DNA from: CBDBIK01 sp965206145
Lineage (GTDB): Bacteria; Pseudomonadota; Alphaproteobacteria; TMED109
Direction: 5' to 3'
Length of the DNA: 64,000 nucleotides
Assembly (NCBI GenBank): GCA_965206145.1
Contig: CBDBIK010000002.1
Location: 248,001-312,000, forward strand
Part shown: positions 28,747 to 36,381 of the stretch, piece by piece
Layout of the letters: each line of letters starts with the position of its first letter
Position numbering within the stretch: position 1 is the first letter of the stretch
Made by a program: the position numbers and the translations under genes
The notes under the pieces: model-generated
What the model saw: the letters and a program-made list of their open reading frames with translations, nothing else
Told to the model about the DNA's origin: nothing
Database searches by the model: none

Positions 28747-29397
28747 ATGTCTACACGCGATCCTCGCCACCTTTCGGGACCTGTGGTTCCTCCCGCATCA
28801 GGCGGAGATGCGCGTCAGCTCGTCGTCTTCCTTCATGGTTGGGGCTCCTCCGGCGATGATCTCATCCAGCTCGCTCCGTATTTTTCTCGCCATCTCCCAG
28901 ATGCCGGTTTTTTTGCGCCACACGCTCCCGAACGATGTAACGCCAATCCGGCGGGCTTCCAATGGTTCTCATTGGAAAGTGGTCTCGAGGGAAAGGGAGA
29001 GGGAGTGGCATTGGCTGCAACTGATATTGCCACCTTTATTGACGAGACCCTTTCTCGTTTTGGAATCGGTCCGGATCGGCTCGCCTTGATCGGTTTTAGC
29101 CAGGGAGCGGCGATGGCTCTCGAGGTCGGGCTCGCCCGCCCGCTTGCCGGAATCGTTGCCTATTCAGGGGCACTCCTTCCCTCGGCTTCTTCGCAAGGAG
29201 ATGCTGAGGTGCTGTTGGTGCATGGTGCCGCCGACGATGTCGTCCCCGTTGAAAATCTCCATGGCGCGCTTGCCCGTCTCGGACCAATGGGCTCGAAGGT
29301 CCGCTTTAGTGTCCGCCCCAACCTCGGTCATAGCATCGATTCTGAAGGGATGGCACTCGCCGCAAATTTCCTTCGCCAACGTCTGCTCACCACTTGA
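28747..29397 (+). CDS. Alpha/beta-hydrolase, phospholipase/carboxylesterase family
   Basis: A 216-residue cytosolic esterase of the Abhydrolase_2 type. The nucleophile elbow is IGFSQGAAM (Ser at about 117). The acid lies in HGAADDVVPVENL and the His in PNLGHSIDSEGM. The start of the fold is VVFLHGWGSSGDDLIQLAPYF. Substrates in this family are short-chain esters and lysophospholipids; none can be chosen here. Confidence 0.9.
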   Translation: MSTRDPRHLSGPVVPPASGGDARQLVVFLHGWGSSGDDLIQLAPYFSRHLPDAGFFAPHAPERCNANPAGFQWFSLESGLEGKGEGVALAATDIATFIDETLSRFGIGPDRLALIGFSQGAAMALEVGLARPLAGIVAYSGALLPSASSQGDAEVLLVHGAADDVVPVENLHGALARLGPMGSKVRFSVRPNLGHSIDSEGMALAANFLRQRLLTT

Positions 29398-29489
29398 AAG
29401 TTGCCCTTGGCACACTGCCGAATTCGTTCTGACGACCTTGTATCCTTAGGCAGGAGGGCCCATCACGGAGCCTAGGAGAGACAAATCGC

Positions 29490-29816
29490 ATGACGACGTT
29501 CAATGACCGTGAGCGCGACTTCGAGAAGAAGTTCCAGCACGACGAGGACCTGAAGTTTCGAATCATTGCGAGGCGCAACCGATTGCTAGGTGAGTGGGCA
29601 GCGCAGGAAATGGAAATGCCCGAGGACGGAATCGCGGAGTATGCCCGCCAGGTCGTCCTCGCCGATTTTGACGAGCCTGGCGATGACGATGTCGTGCGAA
29701 AGGTTCTCCGCGACCTCGAAGCGGCCGGGAAAAATATTGTGGAGGAGAATCTTCGTGCCGAGATGGCGACCCTCTTCGAGAAGGCGAAGAAGGAAATCAT
29801 GGAGGAAGAGGGCTAG
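29490..29816 (+). CDS. F1FO-ATPase inhibitor zeta subunit (DUF1476)
   Basis: A 108-residue helical protein of the DUF1476 family. The N-terminus TTFNDRERDFEKKFQHDEDL is the inhibitory segment that in Paracoccus blocks ATP hydrolysis by the F1 motor. ARRNRLLGEWAAQEM and EYARQVVLADFDEPGDDDVV follow. The family is specific to alphaproteobacteria. It converges with purB six bases away and has its own ribosome-binding site (GGAGAG). Confidence 0.93.
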   Translation: MTTFNDRERDFEKKFQHDEDLKFRIIARRNRLLGEWAAQEMEMPEDGIAEYARQVVLADFDEPGDDDVVRKVLRDLEAAGKNIVEENLRAEMATLFEKAKKEIMEEEG

Positions 29817-29822
29817 TAGGGG

Positions 29823-31121
29823 TCAGGCCTTACCGAAAACTCTCTTGAAGACCGTGTCCACGTGCTGGAAATGTCGATCCAGATCAAACAATTCCGCAAG
29901 CTGCTTTTTGTCGAGGTGCTTCTTGACTTCGGTATCGCCTTCCAAAAGGCTCTGAAAGTCGCCTTCCCCGTTCCACGCCTGCATTGCGCTTCGTTGCACT
30001 ACCCGGTAGGCATCCTCGCGCTCAACTCCCGCCTCCACGAGAGCGAGCATCACGGATTGGCTGGCGTGTAGACCGCCCAGCTGATCGAGGTTGGCCTGCA
30101 TCGCATCGGGATAGAGGACTAGGCCTTCGATCACGCCAGCAAGGCGAGTCAGGGAAAAGTCGAGAACGACCGTCGCATCGGGGGCGATCATTCTCTCCAC
30201 CGACGAATGCGAAATATCCCGCTCGTGCCACAGCGCGACATTTTCCAGGGCGGGCATGGCCATTCCGCGCACAAGGCGGGCAAGACCCGTCAGATTCTCT
30301 GACAGGACAGGGTTGCGTTTATGCGGCATCGCGGAACTGCCTTTCTGATTCTCGCTGAAGGCTTCCTCCGCTTCCCTGACTTCGGTCCTCTGCAAGTGGC
30401 GAATCTCGGTCGCGAGGCGTTCGATTGAGCTTGCGATCACGGCAAGGGTTGCAAAGTACATCGCATGTCGATCTCTCGGCACGACCTGCGATGAGACCGG
30501 TTCGGGACGAAGGCCCAAGGATTTGGCCGCGTACGCCTCGACCTCGGGAGAAATGGAGGCGTAGGTTCCTACCGCACCTGAGATCTTGCAGGTTGCGATC
30601 TCGTCCTTGGCCCGTTCCAGGCGCTCTTTCGCCCTTGCAAACTCGGCGTACGCCTGCGCGAACTTGAGGCCCATCGTCGTGGGTTCCGCATGCACTCCGT
30701 GGGAGCGGCCGATGCAGACCATCGTTTTGGATTCGCGCGCACGAGTTTCAAGTGCTTCGAGAAGCCGATCCAAGTCAGCAAGCAAAACATCCGAAGCACG
30801 GGTGAGTTGGACCGCAAGACAAGTGTCGAGCACGTCCGAGGAGGTCATTCCGTGGTGGACAAACCTGACGCTCCCGCTCACCTGTTCGGAAAGGCTCGTA
30901 AGGAAGGCGATCACGTCGTGACGGACTTCGCTCTCGATAGCATCGATGCGCCCGACCTTAATGCGACCCTTCTTTCGGAGCGCGGCCGCGGTCCCTTTCG
31001 GGATTGCTCCAAGGCTTTCCTGTTTTTCACAGGCCAAGGCTTCGATCTCAAGCCAGATCGAAAATTTCGTTTCTGGCGCCCAAATTCCGACCATCTCCGG
31101 GCGGGAATAACGAGTGATCAT
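29823..31121 (-). CDS. purB: Adenylosuccinate lyase
   Basis: PurB acts twice in purine synthesis (SAICAR cleavage and AMP formation). The 432 residues start MITRYSRPEMVGIWAPETKF and carry the fumarase-superfamily signature GSSAMPHKRNPVLSENLTG near residue 265. The catalytic-His region is RFVHHGMTSSDVLDTCLAVQ. The length is normal. The 258 bases up to the next gene contain no recognisable gene; a TTGACA at 31284 could be part of the promoter of the next gene. Confidence 0.97.
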   Translation of the reverse strand: MITRYSRPEMVGIWAPETKFSIWLEIEALACEKQESLGAIPKGTAAALRKKGRIKVGRIDAIESEVRHDVIAFLTSLSEQVSGSVRFVHHGMTSSDVLDTCLAVQLTRASDVLLADLDRLLEALETRARESKTMVCIGRSHGVHAEPTTMGLKFAQAYAEFARAKERLERAKDEIATCKISGAVGTYASISPEVEAYAAKSLGLRPEPVSSQVVPRDRHAMYFATLAVIASSIERLATEIRHLQRTEVREAEEAFSENQKGSSAMPHKRNPVLSENLTGLARLVRGMAMPALENVALWHERDISHSSVERMIAPDATVVLDFSLTRLAGVIEGLVLYPDAMQANLDQLGGLHASQSVMLALVEAGVEREDAYRVVQRSAMQAWNGEGDFQSLLEGDTEVKKHLDKKQLAELFDLDRHFQHVDTVFKRVFGKA

Positions 31122-31379
31122 GGAGCCTCGCTGGCCGGGTTCGTGCCTGCCAGCACGACTCGTAGCATAATGCGCTGCGCCGCGAAAAAGGAGTGCCGGC
31201 GTGACAGGCGGAAACGATCAGCGCAAAAAGGGAGATTTTCAAGAAGCTCCTGTTCGTCTTCGAAACATCTCCGGAAATTCTCTCTTGACACGTATCGCCC
31301 GAAATGGAACACTGCATGAACTTTCAAGGACATTGGGGCGGGGGAAAGTGAGTTTCCAATCAGCCACGGAGAATGATAG

Positions 31380-31886
31380 ATGCTGAACACCTATTCAACG
31401 AAATCCTTTTTCATCTCGAAAATTCTTGCCTTCTCTTTCGCCGGACTGTTGGTTTCCGGTTGCCTTGGATTGGACGATGCAGGAGCCAAGCAGACACTGG
31501 GAACCCTTGGAGGTGCCGTCGCCGGTGGAGTCGTAGGTGCCCAGGTCGGCAGCGGTGACGGCAATCTCGTTGCGGTCGGGATAGGAACCCTTATCGGTGC
31601 TGCCATCGGTAGCGAGATCGGGCGTAGCCTCGACAGGACGGATCAACTCTACGCCGATCGCAACGCCCAGGAGAGCTTGGAGAAAGCCCAAACCGGGGAA
31701 ACTTCCGGCTGGGAGAATCCCGACAGCGGTAACTCTGGGACGATCACTCCCACCAAGACCTATCAGACAGTTGAAAACCGTTACTGCCGGGAGTTCGAGC
31801 AGACGATCTACGTCGGAGGGGAGGAGCAGACCGGTATCGGCACTGCTTGTCGAAACCCCGACGGAACCTGGACACTCGTGAACTGA
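31380..31886 (+). CDS. Glycine-zipper 17-kDa surface-antigen-type lipoprotein
   Basis: A 168-residue outer-membrane lipoprotein. The signal peptide ends in lipobox LVSGC near residue 28. A glycine-zipper pair follows (GTLGGAVAGGVVGAQVGSG and GIGTLIGAAIGSEIGRSLD), then a C-terminal domain with TYQTVENRYCREFEQTIYVG and CRNPDGTWTLVN. This matches the rickettsial 17-kDa antigen family. The role is envelope-structural by inference. Confidence 0.88.
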   Translation: MLNTYSTKSFFISKILAFSFAGLLVSGCLGLDDAGAKQTLGTLGGAVAGGVVGAQVGSGDGNLVAVGIGTLIGAAIGSEIGRSLDRTDQLYADRNAQESLEKAQTGETSGWENPDSGNSGTITPTKTYQTVENRYCREFEQTIYVGGEEQTGIGTACRNPDGTWTLVN

Positions 31887-31905
31887 ACCCGCCCGTCCTC
31901 CCTTT

Positions 31906-32535
31906 GTGCGCATGAGGGGGAATCCTGAAACGGTGTCCGTGCTGCCGGGGGCAGGGGCGGATCCTCTGGAATTGCTACAGCAATGGCGGGCAGATGCCCA
32001 AGCTTCCACTCAGCCGTTACCTGAGGCTGCCTGTCTTGCCACCACGACCGTTGACGGTGCTCCGTCGGCGAGGATGGTTCTCATCAAAAAAATCGATAAA
32101 CGCGGAATCGTCTTCTACACCAATCGCGAAAGCCGTAAAGGCTACGAGCTCGACAACAACCCGTTCGCTGCCGTCTGCATTCACTGGGTGACACTCGGAA
32201 GGCAGATCCGTATCGAGGGACTTGCCAGTTCTGTTTCCGACGACGAAGCGAACAGCTATTTCTCTACGCGCCCCCGCGGAAGCCAAATCGGTGCCTGGGC
32301 CAGTCCGCAATCGAAGCCTCTCAGTGGAGGAATAGACGAGCTTCAGCGTCGCGTCGCGGAGGTGGAGGTGCGTTTTGCCGACGACGAGGTGCTCCGGCCT
32401 TCATTCTGGATCGGCTATCTCATTGAACCGAAGCGGATCGAGTTCTGGGTGCACCGTGACGACCGCCTTCATGAACGACTCGTCTTCCAAAAGGCGGGCG
32501 AGCAGCGGTGGCGGGAAATTACCCTCGCGCCCTGA
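31906..32535 (+). CDS. pdxH: Pyridoxamine 5'-phosphate oxidase
   Basis: PdxH is the FMN enzyme producing pyridoxal 5'-phosphate. The 209 residues show DPLELLQQWRADAQ, the FMN-binding stretch ARMVLIKKIDKRGIVFYTN, AVCIHWVTLGRQIRIEG, and SRPRGSQ-like STRPRGSQIGAWASPQS. The end is EFWVHRDDRLHERLVFQK. The GTG at 31906 or the ATG at 31912 may be used; no strong ribosome-binding site distinguishes them. Confidence 0.95.
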   Translation: MRMRGNPETVSVLPGAGADPLELLQQWRADAQASTQPLPEAACLATTTVDGAPSARMVLIKKIDKRGIVFYTNRESRKGYELDNNPFAAVCIHWVTLGRQIRIEGLASSVSDDEANSYFSTRPRGSQIGAWASPQSKPLSGGIDELQRRVAEVEVRFADDEVLRPSFWIGYLIEPKRIEFWVHRDDRLHERLVFQKAGEQRWREITLAP

Positions 32536-32547
32536 GAGGATTCGGCC

Positions 32548-33015
32548 TCAGGCTTTTGTGGGATAGATCACCGTGATTCCCTCGGCAATGCAGGCTGGGC
32601 ACTCCTCGCCATCGATCTCGATGGTGGAGCGGTTTTCGATTTTCAGGCCTCCGCCGGGGAAGTCGCTCACGGAAAGAAATTCGAGCCGTCCGCGGAGACG
32701 GTTCCCGGGACGAACCGGAGTGAGGAACCGGAGACGGTTGAGGCCGTAGTTGATGCTCCTGCTGACGCCTTTGACCTCGAGAATTTGCTGGGTGAAGGAG
32801 GGCAGGAGAGAAAGCGTGAGGAAACCGTGGGCGATGGTTGACCCAAAAGGACCGGATTTGGCCCGCTCCTCATCAAGATGGATCCACTGGTGGTCATCGG
32901 TCGCCTCCGCAAAAGCGTCAATCCTGGCTTGATCCATTTCACGCCAAGGGCTCACCCCGATCTCCCGTCCGGAGAGGGTCTTCACTTCGTCAAATTGGAT
33001 AACCATGATTGGCAT
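32548..33015 (-). CDS. MaoC-like (R)-specific enoyl-CoA hydratase family protein
   Basis: A hot-dog-fold hydratase of 155 residues. The hydratase-2 motif is visible: FAEATDDHQWIHLDEERA with the catalytic Asp and His five residues apart, then GPFGSTIAHGFLTLSLLPSF. Members hydrate trans-2-enoyl-CoA in fatty-acid or polyhydroxyalkanoate metabolism. Start codons at 33015 or 33006 are both possible; neither has a strong ribosome-binding site. Confidence 0.9.
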   Translation of the reverse strand: MPIMVIQFDEVKTLSGREIGVSPWREMDQARIDAFAEATDDHQWIHLDEERAKSGPFGSTIAHGFLTLSLLPSFTQQILEVKGVSRSINYGLNRLRFLTPVRPGNRLRGRLEFLSVSDFPGGGLKIENRSTIEIDGEECPACIAEGITVIYPTKA

Positions 33016-33099
33016 TTGTATTCGTCTCAACGGGAAGCGCAGGCGCGAACATAACGGTTCCCCGCTTTAGTGGGGATTCTCGGGCGGATTCTAGATCGC

Positions 33100-33639
33100 T
33101 CAGGCCCGAGTGGCTCTCGTCGGTAGCAGTGCGGGCAGAAAGGGCATGGCTATACGGTAAAACACGAGCATTGTGAGCGCAAAGCAGAACTTGGTTGCGA
33201 GATCGCCCAAGGCGAGCGTCGGCCAAGGAACCTCGGTTCCTACGAAGGCGATCGTGAAGAAAGTGCCGGTATCCAGGGTTGATCCGAGAATCGAGGAGAC
33301 GAGGGGAGGACGCCACCATTGTCGTGAGCTACGAAGTTTATGAAACACGAAAATGTCGAAAAGCTGGGCAAAAAGAAAAGCAGAGCCTGAGGCAAGTGCA
33401 ATCCGCGGGGTTGCAAGGAGTGCCGAGACGATCACTCCGCAAGCAAATCCAGCGAAAACCACGGTGCGGGCGTCTGCGCTTCCTCGCGTGCGGTTCGTGA
33501 GATCGGTGACGAGAAACGAAAACGGGTAAGTGAAGGCCGCCCAGGTGAGCCAGTCATTGATGGGATACTGGACAGCGAAGTTCGAGACGCTGACCACCAC
33601 GGCCATCGCTACGACTCCTGGCACGATGGAGAGAGGCAT
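33100..33639 (-). CDS. VUT-family (YhhQ) queuosine-precursor-type transporter
   Basis: A 179-residue integral membrane protein with about six helices. The VUT/YhhQ signature includes YPINDWLTWAAFTYPFSFL, VTDLTNRTRG, SAFLFAQLFDIFVFHKLR, and STLDTGTFFTIAFVG. The start at 33639 has GAGG close upstream; the frame extends further without similarity. YhhQ imports queuosine precursors, which fits the presence of gluQ in the window, although some members have other roles. Confidence 0.88.
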   Translation of the reverse strand: MPLSIVPGVVAMAVVVSVSNFAVQYPINDWLTWAAFTYPFSFLVTDLTNRTRGSADARTVVFAGFACGVIVSALLATPRIALASGSAFLFAQLFDIFVFHKLRSSRQWWRPPLVSSILGSTLDTGTFFTIAFVGTEVPWPTLALGDLATKFCFALTMLVFYRIAMPFLPALLPTRATRA

Positions 33640-34170
33640 GACCTCGATTCCGCAGTATGAGAAAACACTGGATGGTAAGCGCGAAAGACAGACAACCACA
33701 ACCTTCACAAATTCTAGACTTAATAAAAGAAGTCAAGAAGTCCCACCATCTCACTGTTTTTATTTCGAATAACATAAATCTAAATGTTTAATTCCGTTCC
33801 TTTTCCGTACACTTTAAATGCGCATAAGATAGATTATGGAAAATAAATAAGATTTCCGACTAGGCCTGTGCGACAAAAAACAGCCAAGCTGAGAATTCCT
33901 GTCAGCAAAAAATCTTCTCAGGAGATTGGCGGTCTGCGTGCGGTAGCACGGGTTCCCTCTGATATCGTAAAAAAGCCGAACCCACACAGTTCCGTCGGTG
34001 GAAAATTTTGCTAAGACGTCGAGATTCCTTCGGAGATCAGCAAGTTACATGCGGTGGAACGGGCTCCCTGTTCCGAGTTCGTAGAAACTTCAGGAATCGG
34101 GCCCCAAGGCTTGAGAGAACTTCTTCGTTTGGGCCAGAAAAAATCTTGGAAACCGGCGGCCAAACAACCG
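33640..34170. other. Gene-poor, AT-rich gap with a 111-base imperfect repeat period
   Basis: No intact gene is seen. 33700-33870 is markedly AT-rich compared with its surroundings. Between 33885 and 34150 the plus strand can be read, with one stop (at 34009), as two related blocks exactly 37 codons apart: EIGGLRAVARVPSDIVKK from 33922 and EISKLHAVERAPCSEFVET from 34033. This looks like a fragment of a decayed repetitive coding sequence, but no family is recognised. The left edge presumably contains the promoter of the VUT gene. Confidence 0.4.
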
Positions 34171-35448
34171 TCAGCCGACGGTGATGCCCACCCTATGCAT
34201 GGAATTGTTCAGGTAGCCCCTAGGATTCCAGGCGATTCCGTGCGGCTGGGCGATCCCTTCGTTGTCGGTCGCGCGTGCCCATACCTCGTAATAGCCAGCA
34301 ACCGGAAAGGAAATTTCAGCCCGCCAATTTTGCCAAGCGTGAAGATTTACCGGATTATCCAACTCTGCACTCGCCCAGGTCGCACCGAAATCTACGGAGA
34401 TGTCGACCGCACGAATCGAGGTATCGCCCGCCCAGGCGTGTCCCCGCACCTCAAGGGCTCGCTCAGTGGTTCCAGTGCCTGCTGCGGGATGGGTAATAAG
34501 GGATTTCACCGGCATCGCTTCGATGATCACAAAGTCTTTCTCCGCAATCTCTTCTCCAGGTGCCACGGGACGGTTGGGCACGCGGTAGGAAGTGCCGTTC
34601 ATTTTTGCACCATCGTGGACAACATCCCGCAGCTGGATCCGGGTGAGCCACTTCTGGGAGCACGAACCCGACCAGCCCGGTACGACAAGGCGAAGCGGAG
34701 CACCGTTGAGATGGTGAATCGGTGCGTCGTTTTGCGCGAAGGCAATCAGGGTGTGTGGATTCATTGCCTTAGCGATCGGTATGCCTCGACTAAGCGGAAA
34801 CGCCTGCGATTCAGACAAATGCTTGTCCGCGCCTTCATGGCCGGTGTAGATGACATTGTCCTTTACCCCGGCGGCAGACAGCACATCGGCAAGTCGCACT
34901 CCCGTCCAACGTGAACAGGAAACGGCACCGTGGGTCCACTGGGCACCACTGGCCGGTGGATCGAAAAAGGCCCGCCCGTTGCCCCCGCATTCAATGACCA
35001 GAGCTTCAGTCACGATCTCAAAGCGCTGTTGCAGAGCTTCGATCGTGAAATTCAGAGGTGTGTCGACAAGCCCATCGATGGTCAGCGTCCAGCTCGCCGG
35101 ATCGGCTTCGACCGGCGGTTGGCCGTTGTTACGTAAGAAATGTCTCTCCGTCGGGGTGATCGGATCGTCGAGCAGATGGGCGGGTGTTTCGGCATTCAGG
35201 GGCCGGTCCTCCAAAAGCGTCAGCCCGTCCTTGCCGGGAATGGAAATTTGCTGTGCATGAGCCACGGGAACGATCCCCTCAGAAAGAGTACGGTAAAATG
35301 GAATGGCAGCACCCACCATCGCCGACACGGCGGCAAGTCCTGCGTTTTTCAGGAGATCACGACGATCCGTGCGGGAAGATCCCTCGGAAAGTCCCTCCTC
35401 CGCAGGCATGGCATGTTCGCGAATTCTCTCTTGTCTGGACACGGACAT
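34171..35448 (-). CDS. Sulfite oxidase/dehydrogenase-type molybdopterin enzyme
   Basis: A 425-residue periplasmic enzyme. A Tat signal (SSRTDRRDLLKNAGLAAVSA) leads into the oxidoreductase-molybdopterin domain. The molybdenum-ligand Cys lies in ALVIECGGNGRAFF near residue 152, and LRLVVPGWSGSCSQKWLTRI is conserved. A Mo-co dimerisation domain follows (VRGHAWAGDTSIRAVDISVD and the end GYLNNSMHRVGITVG). It resembles SoxC/SorA-type proteins that oxidise sulfite. No cytochrome (SorB/SoxD) gene is adjacent, so the electron acceptor is unknown. Confidence 0.9.
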   Translation of the reverse strand: MSVSRQERIREHAMPAEEGLSEGSSRTDRRDLLKNAGLAAVSAMVGAAIPFYRTLSEGIVPVAHAQQISIPGKDGLTLLEDRPLNAETPAHLLDDPITPTERHFLRNNGQPPVEADPASWTLTIDGLVDTPLNFTIEALQQRFEIVTEALVIECGGNGRAFFDPPASGAQWTHGAVSCSRWTGVRLADVLSAAGVKDNVIYTGHEGADKHLSESQAFPLSRGIPIAKAMNPHTLIAFAQNDAPIHHLNGAPLRLVVPGWSGSCSQKWLTRIQLRDVVHDGAKMNGTSYRVPNRPVAPGEEIAEKDFVIIEAMPVKSLITHPAAGTGTTERALEVRGHAWAGDTSIRAVDISVDFGATWASAELDNPVNLHAWQNWRAEISFPVAGYYEVWARATDNEGIAQPHGIAWNPRGYLNNSMHRVGITVG

Positions 35449-35561
35449 AGCGAACGCTCCTGAATATCAGCGATATAGCGCGTTCAAGGGACTATACAAA
35501 CGAAGGCCTTCCTTCCGTCAGCGGGTGCGAGAAAGGATCTGCGGTTCTAAGCAATCCGGGA

Positions 35562-36239
35562 TCAGGGTCCAGGAGGAAGCCACTCCCCTCGCCCTTCGGG
35601 AAGCAGGTCAAAAAAATGCCAAACAGGAGAGAGAAGGTCCATTCCCCGATACTCGTTGTCGTCGAGCATTGCCGTCTTGCTGGCGAAAAGACGAATCATT
35701 CCGTCCTCACCACGAACAAGAACGCTCACGCCGGGAAGCTGACCTCCCCCTTCGGTTTCCATGCCGAAGTCCACGTTGAAGGTGCTTCCCCCGCTCGACA
35801 GGAGTCGCATTCCCGTCCATCCGTGTTCGCGTGCCCAATCCCGAAATTCACCAATCCTTCCCTTGGCAATCACTGCGAAGTTTGCTCGCTCGGAGATGGC
35901 GTTTACAACGCCGCTGTATCCGTCCGCCCACATTGAGCACATCGGGCAGGGATGTTTGTCCGAGAGCGCATACATGAAGTGCATCAGGACGAGAGGTTTC
36001 GAGGGATCCTCAAAAAGGTCCTGAAGAGGGGTGTCGAAATGATCGTCTGGGTCATTTCGCTCGAGATCCGGAGGGCCCTCCCTGAAGACGTAGCCCTCTG
36101 CAATCCGTGGCCCTTCGGGGAGCTTGCGGCGAAGTGCTGCCACTTCTTCGATTCGGTCCCGAAGCTGTCGCTCTTCCTCGAGAAGCGCATCCTTCGCATC
36201 AAGGTAGGCCCTGCTCGGAGCCTCTATGGATCCGTCCAT
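35562..36239 (-). CDS. DUF899 thioredoxin-like protein
   Basis: A 225-residue DUF899 protein from the ATG at 36239 (GGGAGGAG upstream). The family's helical start is DAKDALLEEERQLRDRIEEV. The thioredoxin-like part follows: LVLMHFMYALSDKHPCPMCS with a CPMC redox-like motif, FAVIAKGRIGEFRDWAREHG, LLSSGGSTFNVDFG and the C-terminal PVWHFFDLLPEGRGEW. Members are predicted dithiol proteins of unknown substrate. It is divergent from topA. Confidence 0.88.
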   Translation of the reverse strand: MDGSIEAPSRAYLDAKDALLEEERQLRDRIEEVAALRRKLPEGPRIAEGYVFREGPPDLERNDPDDHFDTPLQDLFEDPSKPLVLMHFMYALSDKHPCPMCSMWADGYSGVVNAISERANFAVIAKGRIGEFRDWAREHGWTGMRLLSSGGSTFNVDFGMETEGGGQLPGVSVLVRGEDGMIRLFASKTAMLDDNEYRGMDLLSPVWHFFDLLPEGRGEWLPPGP

Positions 36240-36381
36240 TTTCTCCTCCCCTCTGCTGGAATCAGCATCAGCGAAGATCCGCGGGTGGTCAACTGGGATT
36301 CCGTGCTTGCGTTGACAAGGCGGCAAGTGGACTCCATCGTGCGGCCCGCTCAAGTCCCTGATCCTGGTCTCAATCCCCTCC

